64,000 nucleotides of DNA from NCBI GenBank assembly GCA_021604585.1, contig BQJG01000003.1:36312-100311 (forward strand), in the 5' to 3' direction. The notes beneath the pieces were generated by a model, which saw only the letters and a list, made by a program, of their open reading frames with translations, had not been told where the DNA came from and did no database searches. The position numbers were made by a program, and so were the translations under genes. Below, in pieces: positions 19,116 through 28,897 of the stretch. Every line of letters starts with the position of its first letter. The stretch's first letter is position 1. Source of the stretch: Hyphococcus sp. GTDB taxonomy: Bacteria > Pseudomonadota > Alphaproteobacteria > Caulobacterales > Parvularculaceae.

Positions 19116-20366
19116 TCACCCAAACGGCTTATCTATTGATGGCGACAGCGCTGTGAAAAGCTTCGGGCCTTGCTCAGTTATGTAGAGGCAATCTTCCAGC
19201 CGCACGCCGAACTCGCCAAAGGTGTAAATGCCTGGCTCATTGGAAAAGCACATGCCCGGCGCGAGCTTGGTTTTCTCTCCGTGCACGAAGTTAACCGGTT
19301 CGTGGCCATCCATGCCGATGCCGTGGCCGAGGCGATGCGAAAGGCCCGGCGTTTTGTAGCCCGGCCCGTAGCCTTTGGACTCATAGAACGCGCGCACCGC
19401 GTCATCGACAGCGCCGGCCTCAACGCCGATCTGCGCTGTTTCCATGGCCAGTTCCTGTCCGGCTTTCACCGTGTTCCAGACATCGCGTTGCTTCGCGGTG
19501 GGCTCGCCGAAAACGAACGTGCGGGAAATATCGCTTTCATAATCCAGCACCGAACAGCCGCAATCCATCAGCACAATCCCGCCCTCGGTGATTTGTTCCG
19601 GCGTGTTGGAGCCATGCGGATAGGCGCTCGCCTCATTGAGCAGGACCATGGAGAACCGAACTGCGCCGCCCAGTTCCGTTGTCGCCTTGCTCATCATAGC
19701 GGAGACATCCTGCGACGACATGCCGGCTTCGATGCGCGGATGAATATAGGCGTAGGCGGTCATGGTGATGTCGTTGGCTTTTTGCATCAGCGCGATTTCG
19801 GCGGGCGACTTATACATCCGGCAGCCGCGTGTGATCGGCGCACCATTGACGGGCTTGAATTTCGGCGCAGCGTTGGCGACGCCGTCAACAATGAAATGGC
19901 GCACGGTTTCTTCAATCGCGAGCTTGCCTTTCTTCAGCCCGCGATCAGCAAGGATGCCGGCGACCAGCGCGAACGGGCTCTCATGTTCATTCCAGACGCG
20001 AACATCATCGCCGAAACTCATGCTTTGCCGAATGGAGGGTTCCTCAAAATACGGTGTGACGACGCCGATCTCGCCATCGGCGGGAATAACGACGGCGGTC
20101 AATCGCTCAGACCGCCACCAGCGAATGCCGGTGAAATAAACCATCGCTGACCCAGCCTCGATTAACAGCGCGGCGACCCCTTGCTGGCGCATCAGCTCTT
20201 GCGCTTTGGCGACGCGGGCCTTGCGTTCCTCGACGCTGATCGGCGCAACGTTGCCGGTCATGTCGTTTAAACCCGCAGCAGCTTTCGCGGGCGAGGCGAC
20301 GCCGGCCGCCGCCAATCCTGCAAGCCCTGTCGCCTTGATCAGATCACGTTTGGTCATCGCCATCAT
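19116..20366 (-). CDS. M24-family metallopeptidase (Xaa-Pro peptidase-like), exported
   Basis: A 416-residue protein. The N-terminus KRDLIKATGLAGLAAAGVA resembles a twin-arginine signal with Lys-Arg in place of Arg-Arg, ending near AKA. A creatinase N-domain follows, then the pita-bread M24 catalytic domain with all metal ligands visible: Asp in LMDCGCSVLDYESDISRT (two Asp), His in HRLGHGIGMDGHE, Glu in SNEPGIY and Glu in VRLEDCLYI. It probably cleaves X-Pro dipeptides or short peptides in the periplasm. The ATG follows GAGGGATGC; two further in-frame ATGs lie within nine bases. It precedes the SDR gene on the same strand. Confidence 0.88.
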   Translation of the reverse strand: MMAMTKRDLIKATGLAGLAAAGVASPAKAAAGLNDMTGNVAPISVEERKARVAKAQELMRQQGVAALLIEAGSAMVYFTGIRWWRSERLTAVVIPADGEIGVVTPYFEEPSIRQSMSFGDDVRVWNEHESPFALVAGILADRGLKKGKLAIEETVRHFIVDGVANAAPKFKPVNGAPITRGCRMYKSPAEIALMQKANDITMTAYAYIHPRIEAGMSSQDVSAMMSKATTELGGAVRFSMVLLNEASAYPHGSNTPEQITEGGIVLMDCGCSVLDYESDISRTFVFGEPTAKQRDVWNTVKAGQELAMETAQIGVEAGAVDDAVRAFYESKGYGPGYKTPGLSHRLGHGIGMDGHEPVNFVHGEKTKLAPGMCFSNEPGIYTFGEFGVRLEDCLYITEQGPKLFTALSPSIDKPFG

Positions 20367-20377
20367 GCATCCCTCTT

Positions 20378-21634
20378 TTATTGTTCGCGCGCCATCAGGC
20401 TGGGCAGCGCGCCCATATCGGCGCCGGCCTGCTTCATAAAAAATCTGCGCAAAGGCGCGACAGCGTTCACCGCGCCCATGCCGACATCGCGCGCCAGGCG
20501 CAGCGGTGCAATGTCATTGGAGAACAGCCGGTTCAGCAAGTCTGTGCCGAGCGCCAGCGCGGCGGAATCGAACCGGCGCCAGCGCTGATAATTTTGCAAG
20601 ACCGTAAGCGCGCCAATATCGAGACCCACATCGCGCCCCTCATCCAAAACATCGGCCAGGGCGGCGATGTCTTTAATGGCGAGATTGTATCCTTGTCCGG
20701 CGATCGGGTGGATCGCATGGGCCGCGTCGCCAATCAGCGCGAGGCGCGGCGCGATGTAAGATTGCGCCAGCGTGAAGGCCAGCGGATAGGACCAGCGCGG
20801 CCCGGCGGGCGTGATCGCGCCGAGATAATCGCCGAACCGGTTTTCAATTTCGCGGCGGAAGTCATCTTCGTTGAGCGCCATATAAGCAGGGGCCGCGTCG
20901 GCGCGCTCTGTCCATACCAGCGACGAACGATTGTTCGTCATCGGCAAAATCGCGAACGGTCCGGCAGGGAGGAAAAACTCCTGCGCCACGCCCTGATGCG
21001 GTTTTTCATGGGCGACGGTGGCGACAATGCCGGTCTGGTTGTAGCGCCATTGATTGGTCTTGATGTTGGCTTCAGCGCGCAGCGGCGACATGCGTCCGTC
21101 TGCTGCGACGACAAGTGATGCGGATAAGCGGCGCCCGTCAGCGAGGTCGACAATCGCTTCGCCCGGATTGAACGTGGTCTTTGTCCGCATGGCTGGGGCA
21201 AACAGGGTGATGTCTGGCGCGCGTTCAATGGCGTCAAACAGCACCTCGCGAATGGTGCGGTTCTCAACGATCCAGCCAAGCGGTGTGTCGTCTTCCATTT
21301 CGCGGCTGTCAAAGTGCAGATTAAAGCTCGACACGGTTCCGCCGCCAAAGCGCGAGGTCGCACGGCCATCGGTGACAAGAATATCGCGGATCGGTTCAGC
21401 GCCGTTTTCGTCGGATGTGATCGCGTCCCACAGGCCGAGACGGCGAAAGACCCGCGCAGACGCGTATGAGATTGCTGTGGTCCGCCCGTCAAACGCCGCG
21501 CCCCGCAAGGTTTTGGAATCCACCGCATCGATAAGGGCGCAGGAAAAGCCGCGTGCGGCCAACGCCAAGCTCGCCAGCCCGCCAGCCGGTCCGCCGCCAA
21601 TAACGATAATGTCGAAATGTTGCGTCTCGCTCAT
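20378..21634 (-). CDS. FAD-dependent monooxygenase, UbiH/UbiF/Coq6 family
   Basis: A 418-residue flavoprotein of the ubiquinone-biosynthesis hydroxylase family. The FAD-binding loop is DIIVIGGGPAGGLASLALA, the central DG motif is LVVAADGRMSPLR, and the second FAD motif is LIGDAAHAIHPIAGQGYN, typical of UbiH, UbiF and VisC. It probably hydroxylates the ubiquinone ring at one position; which one cannot be said. The start is MSETQHFD because the fold begins there; a longer frame to 21673 would add 13 residues. It lies 11 bases before the M24 gene on the same strand, so the three minus-strand genes 18163-21634 may be one operon. Confidence 0.88.
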   Translation of the reverse strand: MSETQHFDIIVIGGGPAGGLASLALAARGFSCALIDAVDSKTLRGAAFDGRTTAISYASARVFRRLGLWDAITSDENGAEPIRDILVTDGRATSRFGGGTVSSFNLHFDSREMEDDTPLGWIVENRTIREVLFDAIERAPDITLFAPAMRTKTTFNPGEAIVDLADGRRLSASLVVAADGRMSPLRAEANIKTNQWRYNQTGIVATVAHEKPHQGVAQEFFLPAGPFAILPMTNNRSSLVWTERADAAPAYMALNEDDFRREIENRFGDYLGAITPAGPRWSYPLAFTLAQSYIAPRLALIGDAAHAIHPIAGQGYNLAIKDIAALADVLDEGRDVGLDIGALTVLQNYQRWRRFDSAALALGTDLLNRLFSNDIAPLRLARDVGMGAVNAVAPLRRFFMKQAGADMGALPSLMAREQ

Positions 21635-21830
21635 GGGGCGAACATCGCCCTTTGCCGCTCCGGCGTCCAGCATGTGGGCGGCCCGTGCGGCGAATGGCGC
21701 AAATTGTTAACGAAAACCGCTCGATAACCGGATGCTCCTCGCGAAAGCGGGGCCCAGGAAACTATGCGCGTTCCACAAGAACGGGTTTATAGGCGAGTGT
21801 GAAAAAGGCGTGTGCGACGGCATGCTCCGG

Positions 21831-21860
21831 CGTGGATTCGGAGAAAAACCTGAATCCACG
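21831..21860. repeat. Hairpin in the Amt leader
   Basis: CGTGGATTC (21831-21839) and GAATCCACG (21852-21860) form a perfect 9-bp stem around a 12-base loop. The following CTTTCGCGGG can pair with CGCGAAAGCG about 120 bases upstream, giving a larger fold. It lies 39 bases before the Amt start. It could be a dispersed repeat of the CGCTTTCGCG type or a leader structure. Confidence 0.45.
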
Positions 21861-21898
21861 CTTTCGCGGGGATAAGCGGCTTAAAAGAGGTTGATACG

Positions 21899-23179
21899 AT
21901 GAGCGTCAAAAATTCCCATGCGAGACTCATGATCCTCCTCGCCACCCTCCTGCCCGGCGCCGCTTTCGCGCAGGACATGTCCGCGCCTGCCGATGTGACG
22001 CGGTATATCCTCGACTCTACATTGCTGATGGCGGGCGGCTTTGCCGGGCTCGTCGCTATTGCGGGTCTGGCGCTGCGCGATGTGGGCCTGGCGCGGACGC
22101 AGAATGCTCCGCATGTCTGCCTACGGATGATTGGCGCGCTCGGCATTTCCGCTTTCGCCTTCTGGGCGGTGGGCTATCATCTGTTGTTCTCCGTTGAACA
22201 TGGCGGCTTTCTCGGGCCGTTCCAAAGCTGGGCGCCGCTTGATGACGATCCGTCAAATGCGGGCCGGTCGTCAGGCGCGCACTGGTTTTTTCACATGAGC
22301 CTTGCGGCGCTCGGCGCGGTCATCGTGTCATCGGCCGTCTCCGAGCGGGTGCGATTGTGGCCCTTCCTGTTTTTCACCGCGATCTGGTCGGGCCTGATTT
22401 ATCCGATCGCCGCATCCTGGGTCTGGGGCGGCGGCTATTTCGCCGACGAGTGGAGTTTCCGCGATTATGGCGGCGCGGCGGCGATCCATCTTTCCGCCGG
22501 CGCCGCAGCGCTCGCTGCGATTTTAGTGATCGGGCCGCGCTCCGGGCGCTTCGGTCATGGCGTATCGCGCCCGCAAGTCTCAACCGCCCTGCCGCTGTCG
22601 GCGTTCGGATCGATGCTCAGTGCGGTGGCGCTGTTGATAATTATCATCGCACTAGGCGGCGCCATGTCTTCGGTGGAGGCGGCGGTGACGGCTGGCGCCA
22701 TTCTCGCCAACGCCATGATCGCCGCTGCGGGCGGCGCGATCGCCGCAATGTTCCTTACACAAACGGTCTACAAACGCACCGGGCTTGTTTCCGCCATGAC
22801 CGGCATCATTGCTGGCATTATCTCTATCGCAGCAGATCCCGTATCGCCGGCGCTGTGGCAGGCGGCGATGATCGGCGCTGTCGGTGGGGTGATCGTTACG
22901 GTGACGCCGCCCTTTCTCGACGGGTTGCGGCTTGATGATGCGGGTTTTGTCATTCCGGGCCATTGTTTTTGCGGCGCGTGGGGGGCGATCATCGCGTTTT
23001 GGATGACGGAGCGGATCTGGCTGCCGGGCCAGCTTTTGGGGACCGGCGCCATCGCGGCTTTTTCATTCGTGATGAGCCTTTTGATCTGGACAGCGCTGAA
23101 ATATACGATCGGCGTCCGCACCGCCCCGCTGGAGGATCCGCATCATGCGGGCCACTCAGAGCGGACCGGAATTCGTTAA
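21899..23179 (+). CDS. Ammonium transporter (Amt/MEP/Rh family), divergent
   Basis: A 426-residue polytopic membrane protein with a signal-like N-terminus (LMILLATLLPGAAFAQD), as in many bacterial Amt proteins. Amt features include VGYHLLFSVEHGG, the Trp-rich periplasmic loop YPIAASWVWGGGYF, AAAIHLSAGAAALAA with the first pore histidine near residue 197, and PGHCFCGAWGAIIA with the second near residue 355. It conducts ammonium into the cell. The second region has Cys-Phe-Cys where canonical Amt proteins have small residues, so this is a divergent subfamily. No glnK is adjacent. The ATG follows GAGGTTGATACG. Confidence 0.85.
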   Translation: MSVKNSHARLMILLATLLPGAAFAQDMSAPADVTRYILDSTLLMAGGFAGLVAIAGLALRDVGLARTQNAPHVCLRMIGALGISAFAFWAVGYHLLFSVEHGGFLGPFQSWAPLDDDPSNAGRSSGAHWFFHMSLAALGAVIVSSAVSERVRLWPFLFFTAIWSGLIYPIAASWVWGGGYFADEWSFRDYGGAAAIHLSAGAAALAAILVIGPRSGRFGHGVSRPQVSTALPLSAFGSMLSAVALLIIIIALGGAMSSVEAAVTAGAILANAMIAAAGGAIAAMFLTQTVYKRTGLVSAMTGIIAGIISIAADPVSPALWQAAMIGAVGGVIVTVTPPFLDGLRLDDAGFVIPGHCFCGAWGAIIAFWMTERIWLPGQLLGTGAIAAFSFVMSLLIWTALKYTIGVRTAPLEDPHHAGHSERTGIR

Positions 23180-23258
23180 ATCCCGTTAACCCTTTTCGAT
23201 TCAAGAAGTGGCAAAGTGGGCGTTAACTTATTAAAAGCTGACTGGGTGCCTGCTGATT

Positions 23259-25658
23259 ATGCCGCCATCATCTCGTTCCTATGCTCGCAGCCGGAACCGG
23301 CGTGACCCTTTTGCCGAGCTTGCCGATCGCCTGAAGAGCTTTTCGCGAAGCATTCTGATGCGGGCGGGCGGGGCCGCCATGATTGCGCTGGCGATCTGGC
23401 TCGCCGCGTCTCTTTCGACCTTTACGATTTCCGATCCGACGCTCAACACCGCGACGCCCGCGGCGGTGCAGAATCTCGGCGGACCGCTCGGCGCCATCGT
23501 TGCGGACTTGCTGCTGCAGCTTTTGGGGGGTGCGGGCTTTTTGTTGATCGCGCCTCTGGCGATCTGGGGTGGGTTCGCCGTGGTGAACGGCGCACCTGAA
23601 GAAACCCCGGCTGATTTCTGGCGCCGGCTGATCGTGGCGCCCGCCGCCATTCTTGCGGGCGCGGCCTTTCTGGCGTCCTGGGCGCCGCCGCTGGACTGGC
23701 CATTCGTGGTCGGACCCGGCGGGCTGATCGGCGGCGTTCTTTATCATGGCGTCACAGGGCTCTTGTCTTTTATCGGCGATGATTTCGCCCGGCCGCTCGT
23801 CGCCGGCTTGTTCGCCGCTGCGACGCTTGCGGCTTATTCGGTCCTGTGCGGGCTGACGCGCGAACGTCTCGCCGATGCCTGGTGGGCGCTGGAGGATGGC
23901 GCGCTTGCGCTGCGGGACTTGGTTGAAGAGTGGCGTGAACGGCTGACCGGCGCCGAAACCGAAGATGACGAAGAAGAGTACGAAGAAGACGGCGATCTGG
24001 ATGCGGAATATGATGAGGACGGAGAGCCCATCCTTGCGGCGCCGGCCCGCAATCGCAAACGCAAGATCGTCCGCAAGCGTAACAAAAAGAAAGAGAGCCG
24101 CCGCGAGACCCGCGAAGCGCAGCCTTCCTTCCCGGTATTTTCAGCCGACGATTATGAACTGCCGCCGCTTGGGCTGCTGGCCAAACCCAATGGCGCGCGC
24201 CGCGCTGTGATTTCCGACGAAGCGCTGGAACAAAATGCGCGCATGCTGGAAAATGTGCTCGCTGATTTTGGCGTGCGCGGCGAGATCGTCAATGTCCATC
24301 CCGGCCCAGTTGTGACGCTCTATGAACTTGAGCCTGCGGCGGGAACGAAATCTTCTCGCGTGATTGGCCTGTCCGACGATATCGCCCGCTCCATGAGCGC
24401 GGTTGCGGCGCGGGTTGCAGTCGTGCCGGGCCGCAACGCCATCGGCATTGAACTGCCGAACCAGGACCGGGAGATGGTGTTCCTGCGCGAATTGCTGGGC
24501 GCTGAAGAATATGAGCGTTCCGGCGGCGACCTCACGCTGGCGCTCGGAAAATCTATTGGCGGCGATCCCGTGTTCGCCGATCTCGCGCGGATGCCGCATT
24601 TGCTGATCGCCGGCACCACCGGTTCGGGCAAGTCGGTCGGGATCAACACAATGATCCTGTCGCTGCTGTATCGGATGTCTCCCGAGCAGTGCAAACTCAT
24701 CCTGATCGATCCGAAAATGCTCGAGCTTTCAGTCTATGAAGGCATTCCTCATTTGCTTTCTCCAGTCGTTACTGATGCGCGCAAAGCGGTCGTCGCGCTC
24801 AAATGGACAGTGCGCGAGATGGAAGAACGCTACCGGAAAATGTCAAAGGTTGGCGTACGGAATATTGAAGGATTCAACCAGCGCGTCGCCGAGGCCGAAG
24901 AGAATGGTGAGATGCTGACGAGAACCGTTCACACCGGATATGACGAAGACTCCGGTGAAGCCGTCTATGAAAGCGAAGAGCTGGAATACGAGCCGATGCC
25001 GTTTATCGTTGTTGTCATCGACGAAGTCGCCGATCTGATGATGGTCGCCGGCAAGGACATTGAAGGCATGGTGCAGCGCTTGGCGCAGATGGCGCGCGCG
25101 GCCGGCATTCACCTGATCATGGCGACCCAGCGTCCTTCGGTCGATGTCATCACCGGGACGATCAAGGCGAACTTCCCGACGCGGATTTCCTTCCAGGTGA
25201 CCTCGAAAATCGACTCGCGCACGATCCTGGGCGAGCAGGGCGCTGAACAACTCCTCGGTCAGGGCGACATGTTGCACATGGCGGGCGGCGGGCGTTTGCG
25301 CCGGGTCCACGGGGCTTTTGTTTCCGACGATGAGGTCGAAAAGATCGTTACCTTCCTGAAGAAACAGGGCGCGCCAAACTACGTGCAGGAAGTCACAGAA
25401 TTGAAGGAAGAGGATGGCGGCGGGTTCGATCCATTTGAGCTCGGCGGCAATACCGGTTCGGGCGACGCGCTTTATGACCGCGCCGTCGCGGTGGTGGTGC
25501 GCGATCGCAAGGCGTCGACCTCTTACGTTCAGCGCCGCCTCCAGATCGGATATAACCGCGCCGCGACCCTGATCGAGCGGATGGAGGAGGAGGGTGTGAT
25601 CTCGTCAGCCAACCATGCCGGAAAGAGAGATGTGCTGGTCGGCGATGACGCCGCCTAA
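23259..25658 (+). CDS. ftsK: DNA translocase FtsK
   Basis: A 799-residue FtsK/SpoIIIE translocase acting at the division septum to clear chromosome ends and activate dimer resolution. Four membrane spans lie within residues ~30-205. A short, strongly acidic then basic linker follows (TEDDEEEYEEDGDLDAEYD, then KRKIVRKRNKKK). The alpha/beta motor has Walker A AGTTGSGKSVGIN near residue 456 and Walker B FIVVVIDEVADLMM. The C-terminal gamma winged helix (SYVQRRLQIGYNRAATLIERM) reads KOPS sites. The linker is much shorter than in E. coli, as usual in alphaproteobacteria. No strong ribosome site precedes the ATG. Confidence 0.97.
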   Translation: MPPSSRSYARSRNRRDPFAELADRLKSFSRSILMRAGGAAMIALAIWLAASLSTFTISDPTLNTATPAAVQNLGGPLGAIVADLLLQLLGGAGFLLIAPLAIWGGFAVVNGAPEETPADFWRRLIVAPAAILAGAAFLASWAPPLDWPFVVGPGGLIGGVLYHGVTGLLSFIGDDFARPLVAGLFAAATLAAYSVLCGLTRERLADAWWALEDGALALRDLVEEWRERLTGAETEDDEEEYEEDGDLDAEYDEDGEPILAAPARNRKRKIVRKRNKKKESRRETREAQPSFPVFSADDYELPPLGLLAKPNGARRAVISDEALEQNARMLENVLADFGVRGEIVNVHPGPVVTLYELEPAAGTKSSRVIGLSDDIARSMSAVAARVAVVPGRNAIGIELPNQDREMVFLRELLGAEEYERSGGDLTLALGKSIGGDPVFADLARMPHLLIAGTTGSGKSVGINTMILSLLYRMSPEQCKLILIDPKMLELSVYEGIPHLLSPVVTDARKAVVALKWTVREMEERYRKMSKVGVRNIEGFNQRVAEAEENGEMLTRTVHTGYDEDSGEAVYESEELEYEPMPFIVVVIDEVADLMMVAGKDIEGMVQRLAQMARAAGIHLIMATQRPSVDVITGTIKANFPTRISFQVTSKIDSRTILGEQGAEQLLGQGDMLHMAGGGRLRRVHGAFVSDDEVEKIVTFLKKQGAPNYVQEVTELKEEDGGGFDPFELGGNTGSGDALYDRAVAVVVRDRKASTSYVQRRLQIGYNRAATLIERMEEEGVISSANHAGKRDVLVGDDAA

Positions 25659-25849
25659 AGCCCATTGGTCGCTTGTTTTAAGCGTAATCAGCCAAGATAA
25701 ACTGCTCCGTTCACGCCAAAATGTGCCGCCGCTACGATAAGTTGTGCGTTAACTGTTGATTTTACGGCTGAATCGCAGCCCGGCGTTGTTTTTTACAATT
25801 TGTTAGGCATACTCTCTGGACTGGGGAGGGGATTTAACCTGGGTGGCGT

Positions 25850-27295
25850 ATGTCGAAAACTTATGAGCAACTTCCAGGCGCGGCAGGCAAGGAGCGGTTT
25901 TTCCGCCCCAGCCGCTATGACGCGGACGTTATTTTCTCCGGTCTCGCGCCTCGGGTCAGTTTTGACGACGAGATTTACGAACTGGACAATATCAGCGCTG
26001 GCGGCGCCGGATGCATCGCGCGCAAGCGCGGCGACGATTCTGATGCGCCTGCCGGTTCCGCCGGGATCTTGCGTCTGACGCAGCACGGCCGAGAATTATT
26101 TCTGGGCGCGGCGCGCAAGGTGCGCAGCCATAATGGCGCAGGCGGGATCAGCGCCGGGTTTGAGCTTCAGGAAAACCGTTTTGATCTCGACTGGCTGATC
26201 CGCGAAAATGCGAGCATGCTGGCCCGTGAAACGCGCAACACCACCGCAGCATCGATAGAACCCAGCATCGCTTACAAAACATTTTGCGCGGATGCGGCGG
26301 CGTTTCTCGGCGGCTATTTGTTGCGCATTCAAAAATTCGTCTCGCCCATCGATGCGCGTTTCGGCGAAGACGAGCGCAATGAGATTGCGCGCGATCTGGC
26401 GGCGGCGGCGGAAACCGAATGGCTCGATCTGGTGCGCGAAGGAAACGCGCTCACTGGCGAGATCCACAGCGACAAGCAATTGCGCATCGCGTACAAATCC
26501 TACACTGAGCGAACGGTTTCGCAGATTTTGCTGAACGGTCCCGGTTGGGCGCGGTGTTACTACAAACCAGCCGGTTATCCGGGCGACTACAAAATCATGA
26601 ATTACGGCTATGAGCAAAAGCCGGAAGGCGACACGGTCGCACAGAAATTCCTTCACTTGCTTGGCATGAGCGCCTCACGCGCCATCATTACCCGCATGGA
26701 AATGATCGCCAATCTGGTCGTCGACTACGCTATGGCGCGGCGGCGCGGAGAGGGCGACGAATTCACCATCACTAGTGTGGGCAGCGGGCCTGCCCGTGAG
26801 ATCGAAGACATTCTTGCCGGTACGCCGGAAGATGTGCGGTGGCGCCTCAACCTTGTCGATCAGGAACCAGCGGCGCTTGATTATGCGTTTGAACGCATCG
26901 CTGGCATGCCCGACCGTGACCGGTTGAACGTCGCCGGATTAAATATCTCTTTCCGCGAAATGCTTCGGCCGTCAGCAGACAACACCGCCTTCATCGGCAA
27001 TGACGTGATTTATTCATCTGGCTTCGTTGACTATCTCAATCCGCTCCTGGCGCAGCGCTTCATCAAGCGGCTTTATGATTTCGTCAAACCGGGCGGCCAG
27101 GTGATTATCGGCAATGTCAATAATCTTGAGACGGGCATGATGTGGCCGCTCGAATATATCACCGACTGGAGCCTCTACTTCCGCAACGAAGAAGAGATGA
27201 AAGCGATGGCGCACGAGATTGTCGACGCCAAGGTTTCGGTTGTTTCCGATCCTATGCAGGCGGTGTTTTTCCTCGTCGTGGAAAAACCGCTTTAA
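25850..27295 (+). CDS. PilZ-like domain fused to a SAM-dependent methyltransferase related to PhcB
   Basis: A 481-residue two-domain protein. Residues ~15-110 look like a degenerate PilZ domain: RFFRPSRYDADVIF for the RxxxR block and LDNISAGGAGC for the D/NxSxxG block, suggesting cyclic-di-GMP control (inference). The rest resembles the methyltransferases grouped with Ralstonia PhcB, which makes a 3-hydroxy fatty acid methyl ester signal. It has the segment YKPAGYPGDYKIMNYGYE (residues ~235-255) and the SAM loop TSVGSGPAREIEDIL near 305. DVIYSSGFVDYLN and GGQVIIGNVNN follow. Its stop overlaps the stop of a convergent histidine kinase by three bases. The actual product is unproven. Confidence 0.75.
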   Translation: MSKTYEQLPGAAGKERFFRPSRYDADVIFSGLAPRVSFDDEIYELDNISAGGAGCIARKRGDDSDAPAGSAGILRLTQHGRELFLGAARKVRSHNGAGGISAGFELQENRFDLDWLIRENASMLARETRNTTAASIEPSIAYKTFCADAAAFLGGYLLRIQKFVSPIDARFGEDERNEIARDLAAAAETEWLDLVREGNALTGEIHSDKQLRIAYKSYTERTVSQILLNGPGWARCYYKPAGYPGDYKIMNYGYEQKPEGDTVAQKFLHLLGMSASRAIITRMEMIANLVVDYAMARRRGEGDEFTITSVGSGPAREIEDILAGTPEDVRWRLNLVDQEPAALDYAFERIAGMPDRDRLNVAGLNISFREMLRPSADNTAFIGNDVIYSSGFVDYLNPLLAQRFIKRLYDFVKPGGQVIIGNVNNLETGMMWPLEYITDWSLYFRNEEEMKAMAHEIVDAKVSVVSDPMQAVFFLVVEKPL

Positions 27296-28761
27296 CCCGC
27301 TTGTTTGGTTGACTTTTCGGTTGGGGCATTGGCCGCCATAGGCGGTTCAAACCGCACGATCACCGTTGTCCCGGTGCGTCCGTCCGAGGCCAGGCGGATC
27401 GTGGCGTTTTGCCCTTCAAAAATATGCTTGGCGACTGTCAGCCCCAATCCCAGACCTTCGCGCGAGCGCACCAGGGCTGTTTCTCCTTGGGTGAACGGTT
27501 TCATCGCCTTGTCGATCTGTTCGGCGCTCATGCCGGAGCCTTCGTCGCGCACGGCGAGCTCATAGGCGCCATCGGACAATTTGCTGCCGGCTAAATAAAT
27601 CACGCCGCCATTTTCAGAAACGTTGATGGCGTTTTCGATGATGTTGTTGAGCGCGTAACATGTGTGAATGATGTCGATGTGGATCGTTGCGTCTTCGAGC
27701 CCTTCCATATCCAGGGCGACGCCTTTTTTCTCCAGCGGCGCGCGCATTCGTTCGAGCGCTACATCGGCGAGTTCGCTGACTGCCGTGTCGCAGGTTTCAT
27801 ATTTAATTTTACCTGCGGTGGCGTCGACAAAGCGCAGCATCTTTTGAATGCGTGAGAGCAACACATGCGCCGAGCCGTGAATCTCGCTGAGGTGACGCAC
27901 ATTGTCGCCTGAATCGTTCGCCGCCTTAAAGGAATTCGAGACAACTTCCGCATAGCCGATGATCTGATGCAGCGGCGTCCTGAGTTCGTGGCTCATCATT
28001 GACAGGAAGTTGATCTTTGATTGGTCGGCGGCTGTGGCTTCGATCAGGAGTTTCTCGATGACCTCACCATCGCGCTGGCGCTGCTCATTGCGCAGCCAGA
28101 TGGTGCGCGAGCGAAGCTCCTGTGTGTAGTTGGTGATGACGGCGACGAAGGCGATCGAGATCATGAAAAAGTGACCGGCGATGATGTCAACATGAGAAAA
28201 CGCCGGGCGAAGATTCAGTACTGCGACATAGACCAGCGATGTAGAGATATAGGCGGCCGCGGCGACCGAGAATGGAATCCTCATGATGCAGGACGACGCG
28301 ATGAAGACGACTAGAACGCCGATGATATAGGGCGGCGCGCCCGCGGGCGGAATCACGGCGATCATGGCGATGACGGAGATGCCGGACAGCCAGATGCCGC
28401 CAGCGGAGAGCCATCCGAAATGCGGTTTCACTTTCGCGATGTATGAAAGCGGAACCATTGCGCCGATCATGGCGCCGACAATGGCGCGCATCACCAGCAC
28501 GGTTTCAAGTTTTTCCGAGATGGTCAGCACATCAAGGATGGCGTAGCCGAAATAGGTGATGATCACCGACCACCACAGCAGCCGCTCATTCGGCAGCGTC
28601 GTTTCAACCAGATGATTGATGTAGCGTTTTTCTGTTTCGCGCTCTTTGAAACGCGCATTCCACCCGGACAGCCCGTCGCGTTCCAGCGATTGCTGGAAGA
28701 TCTGAACCGGATTGAGCCGCTTTTGTGCGGCCGGCCGGGGTGAATCGAGAGACCGCGCCAT
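27292..28761 (-). CDS. Membrane sensor histidine kinase
   Basis: A 489-residue kinase with five or six membrane spans in residues ~60-215 (LLWWSVIITYFGYAILDVL, VMRAIVGAMIGAMVPLSYIA, then three more) and no large periplasmic loop. The spans themselves probably sense a membrane or hydrophobic signal. The H-box FLSMMSHELRTPLHQIIGY is near residue 255. The ATPase domain has N-box NNIIENAINVSENGG, G1 VRDEGSGM and G2 GLGLGLTVAKHIF. No receiver domain and no adjacent response regulator are seen, so its partner is elsewhere. It converges on the PilZ/methyltransferase gene, reminiscent of phcB/phcS pairing, which would make it a candidate sensor of the methyl ester (inference). Confidence 0.88.
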   Translation of the reverse strand: MARSLDSPRPAAQKRLNPVQIFQQSLERDGLSGWNARFKERETEKRYINHLVETTLPNERLLWWSVIITYFGYAILDVLTISEKLETVLVMRAIVGAMIGAMVPLSYIAKVKPHFGWLSAGGIWLSGISVIAMIAVIPPAGAPPYIIGVLVVFIASSCIMRIPFSVAAAAYISTSLVYVAVLNLRPAFSHVDIIAGHFFMISIAFVAVITNYTQELRSRTIWLRNEQRQRDGEVIEKLLIEATAADQSKINFLSMMSHELRTPLHQIIGYAEVVSNSFKAANDSGDNVRHLSEIHGSAHVLLSRIQKMLRFVDATAGKIKYETCDTAVSELADVALERMRAPLEKKGVALDMEGLEDATIHIDIIHTCYALNNIIENAINVSENGGVIYLAGSKLSDGAYELAVRDEGSGMSAEQIDKAMKPFTQGETALVRSREGLGLGLTVAKHIFEGQNATIRLASDGRTGTTVIVRFEPPMAANAPTEKSTKQAG

Positions 28762-28897
28762 GGTTTTTCATACATCAAGAGAGTTAACGAGGTTTTGGCG
28801 GTAAGCCGAATTCACCCGCGCGGATATTGACTTTGCGGTGAGTTCGCCGCAGCGCAAGACGCTTGCTGATTGGTAAACAAAGTCTTAAAGTTTCCCC

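Noticed and set aside
23165..23185. CtrA-type box upstream of ftsK
   Set aside because: TTAA and TTAA are spaced by six bases (TTAAATCCCGTTAA) where the consensus needs seven; TTAA pairs are easily found by chance in intergenic DNA.
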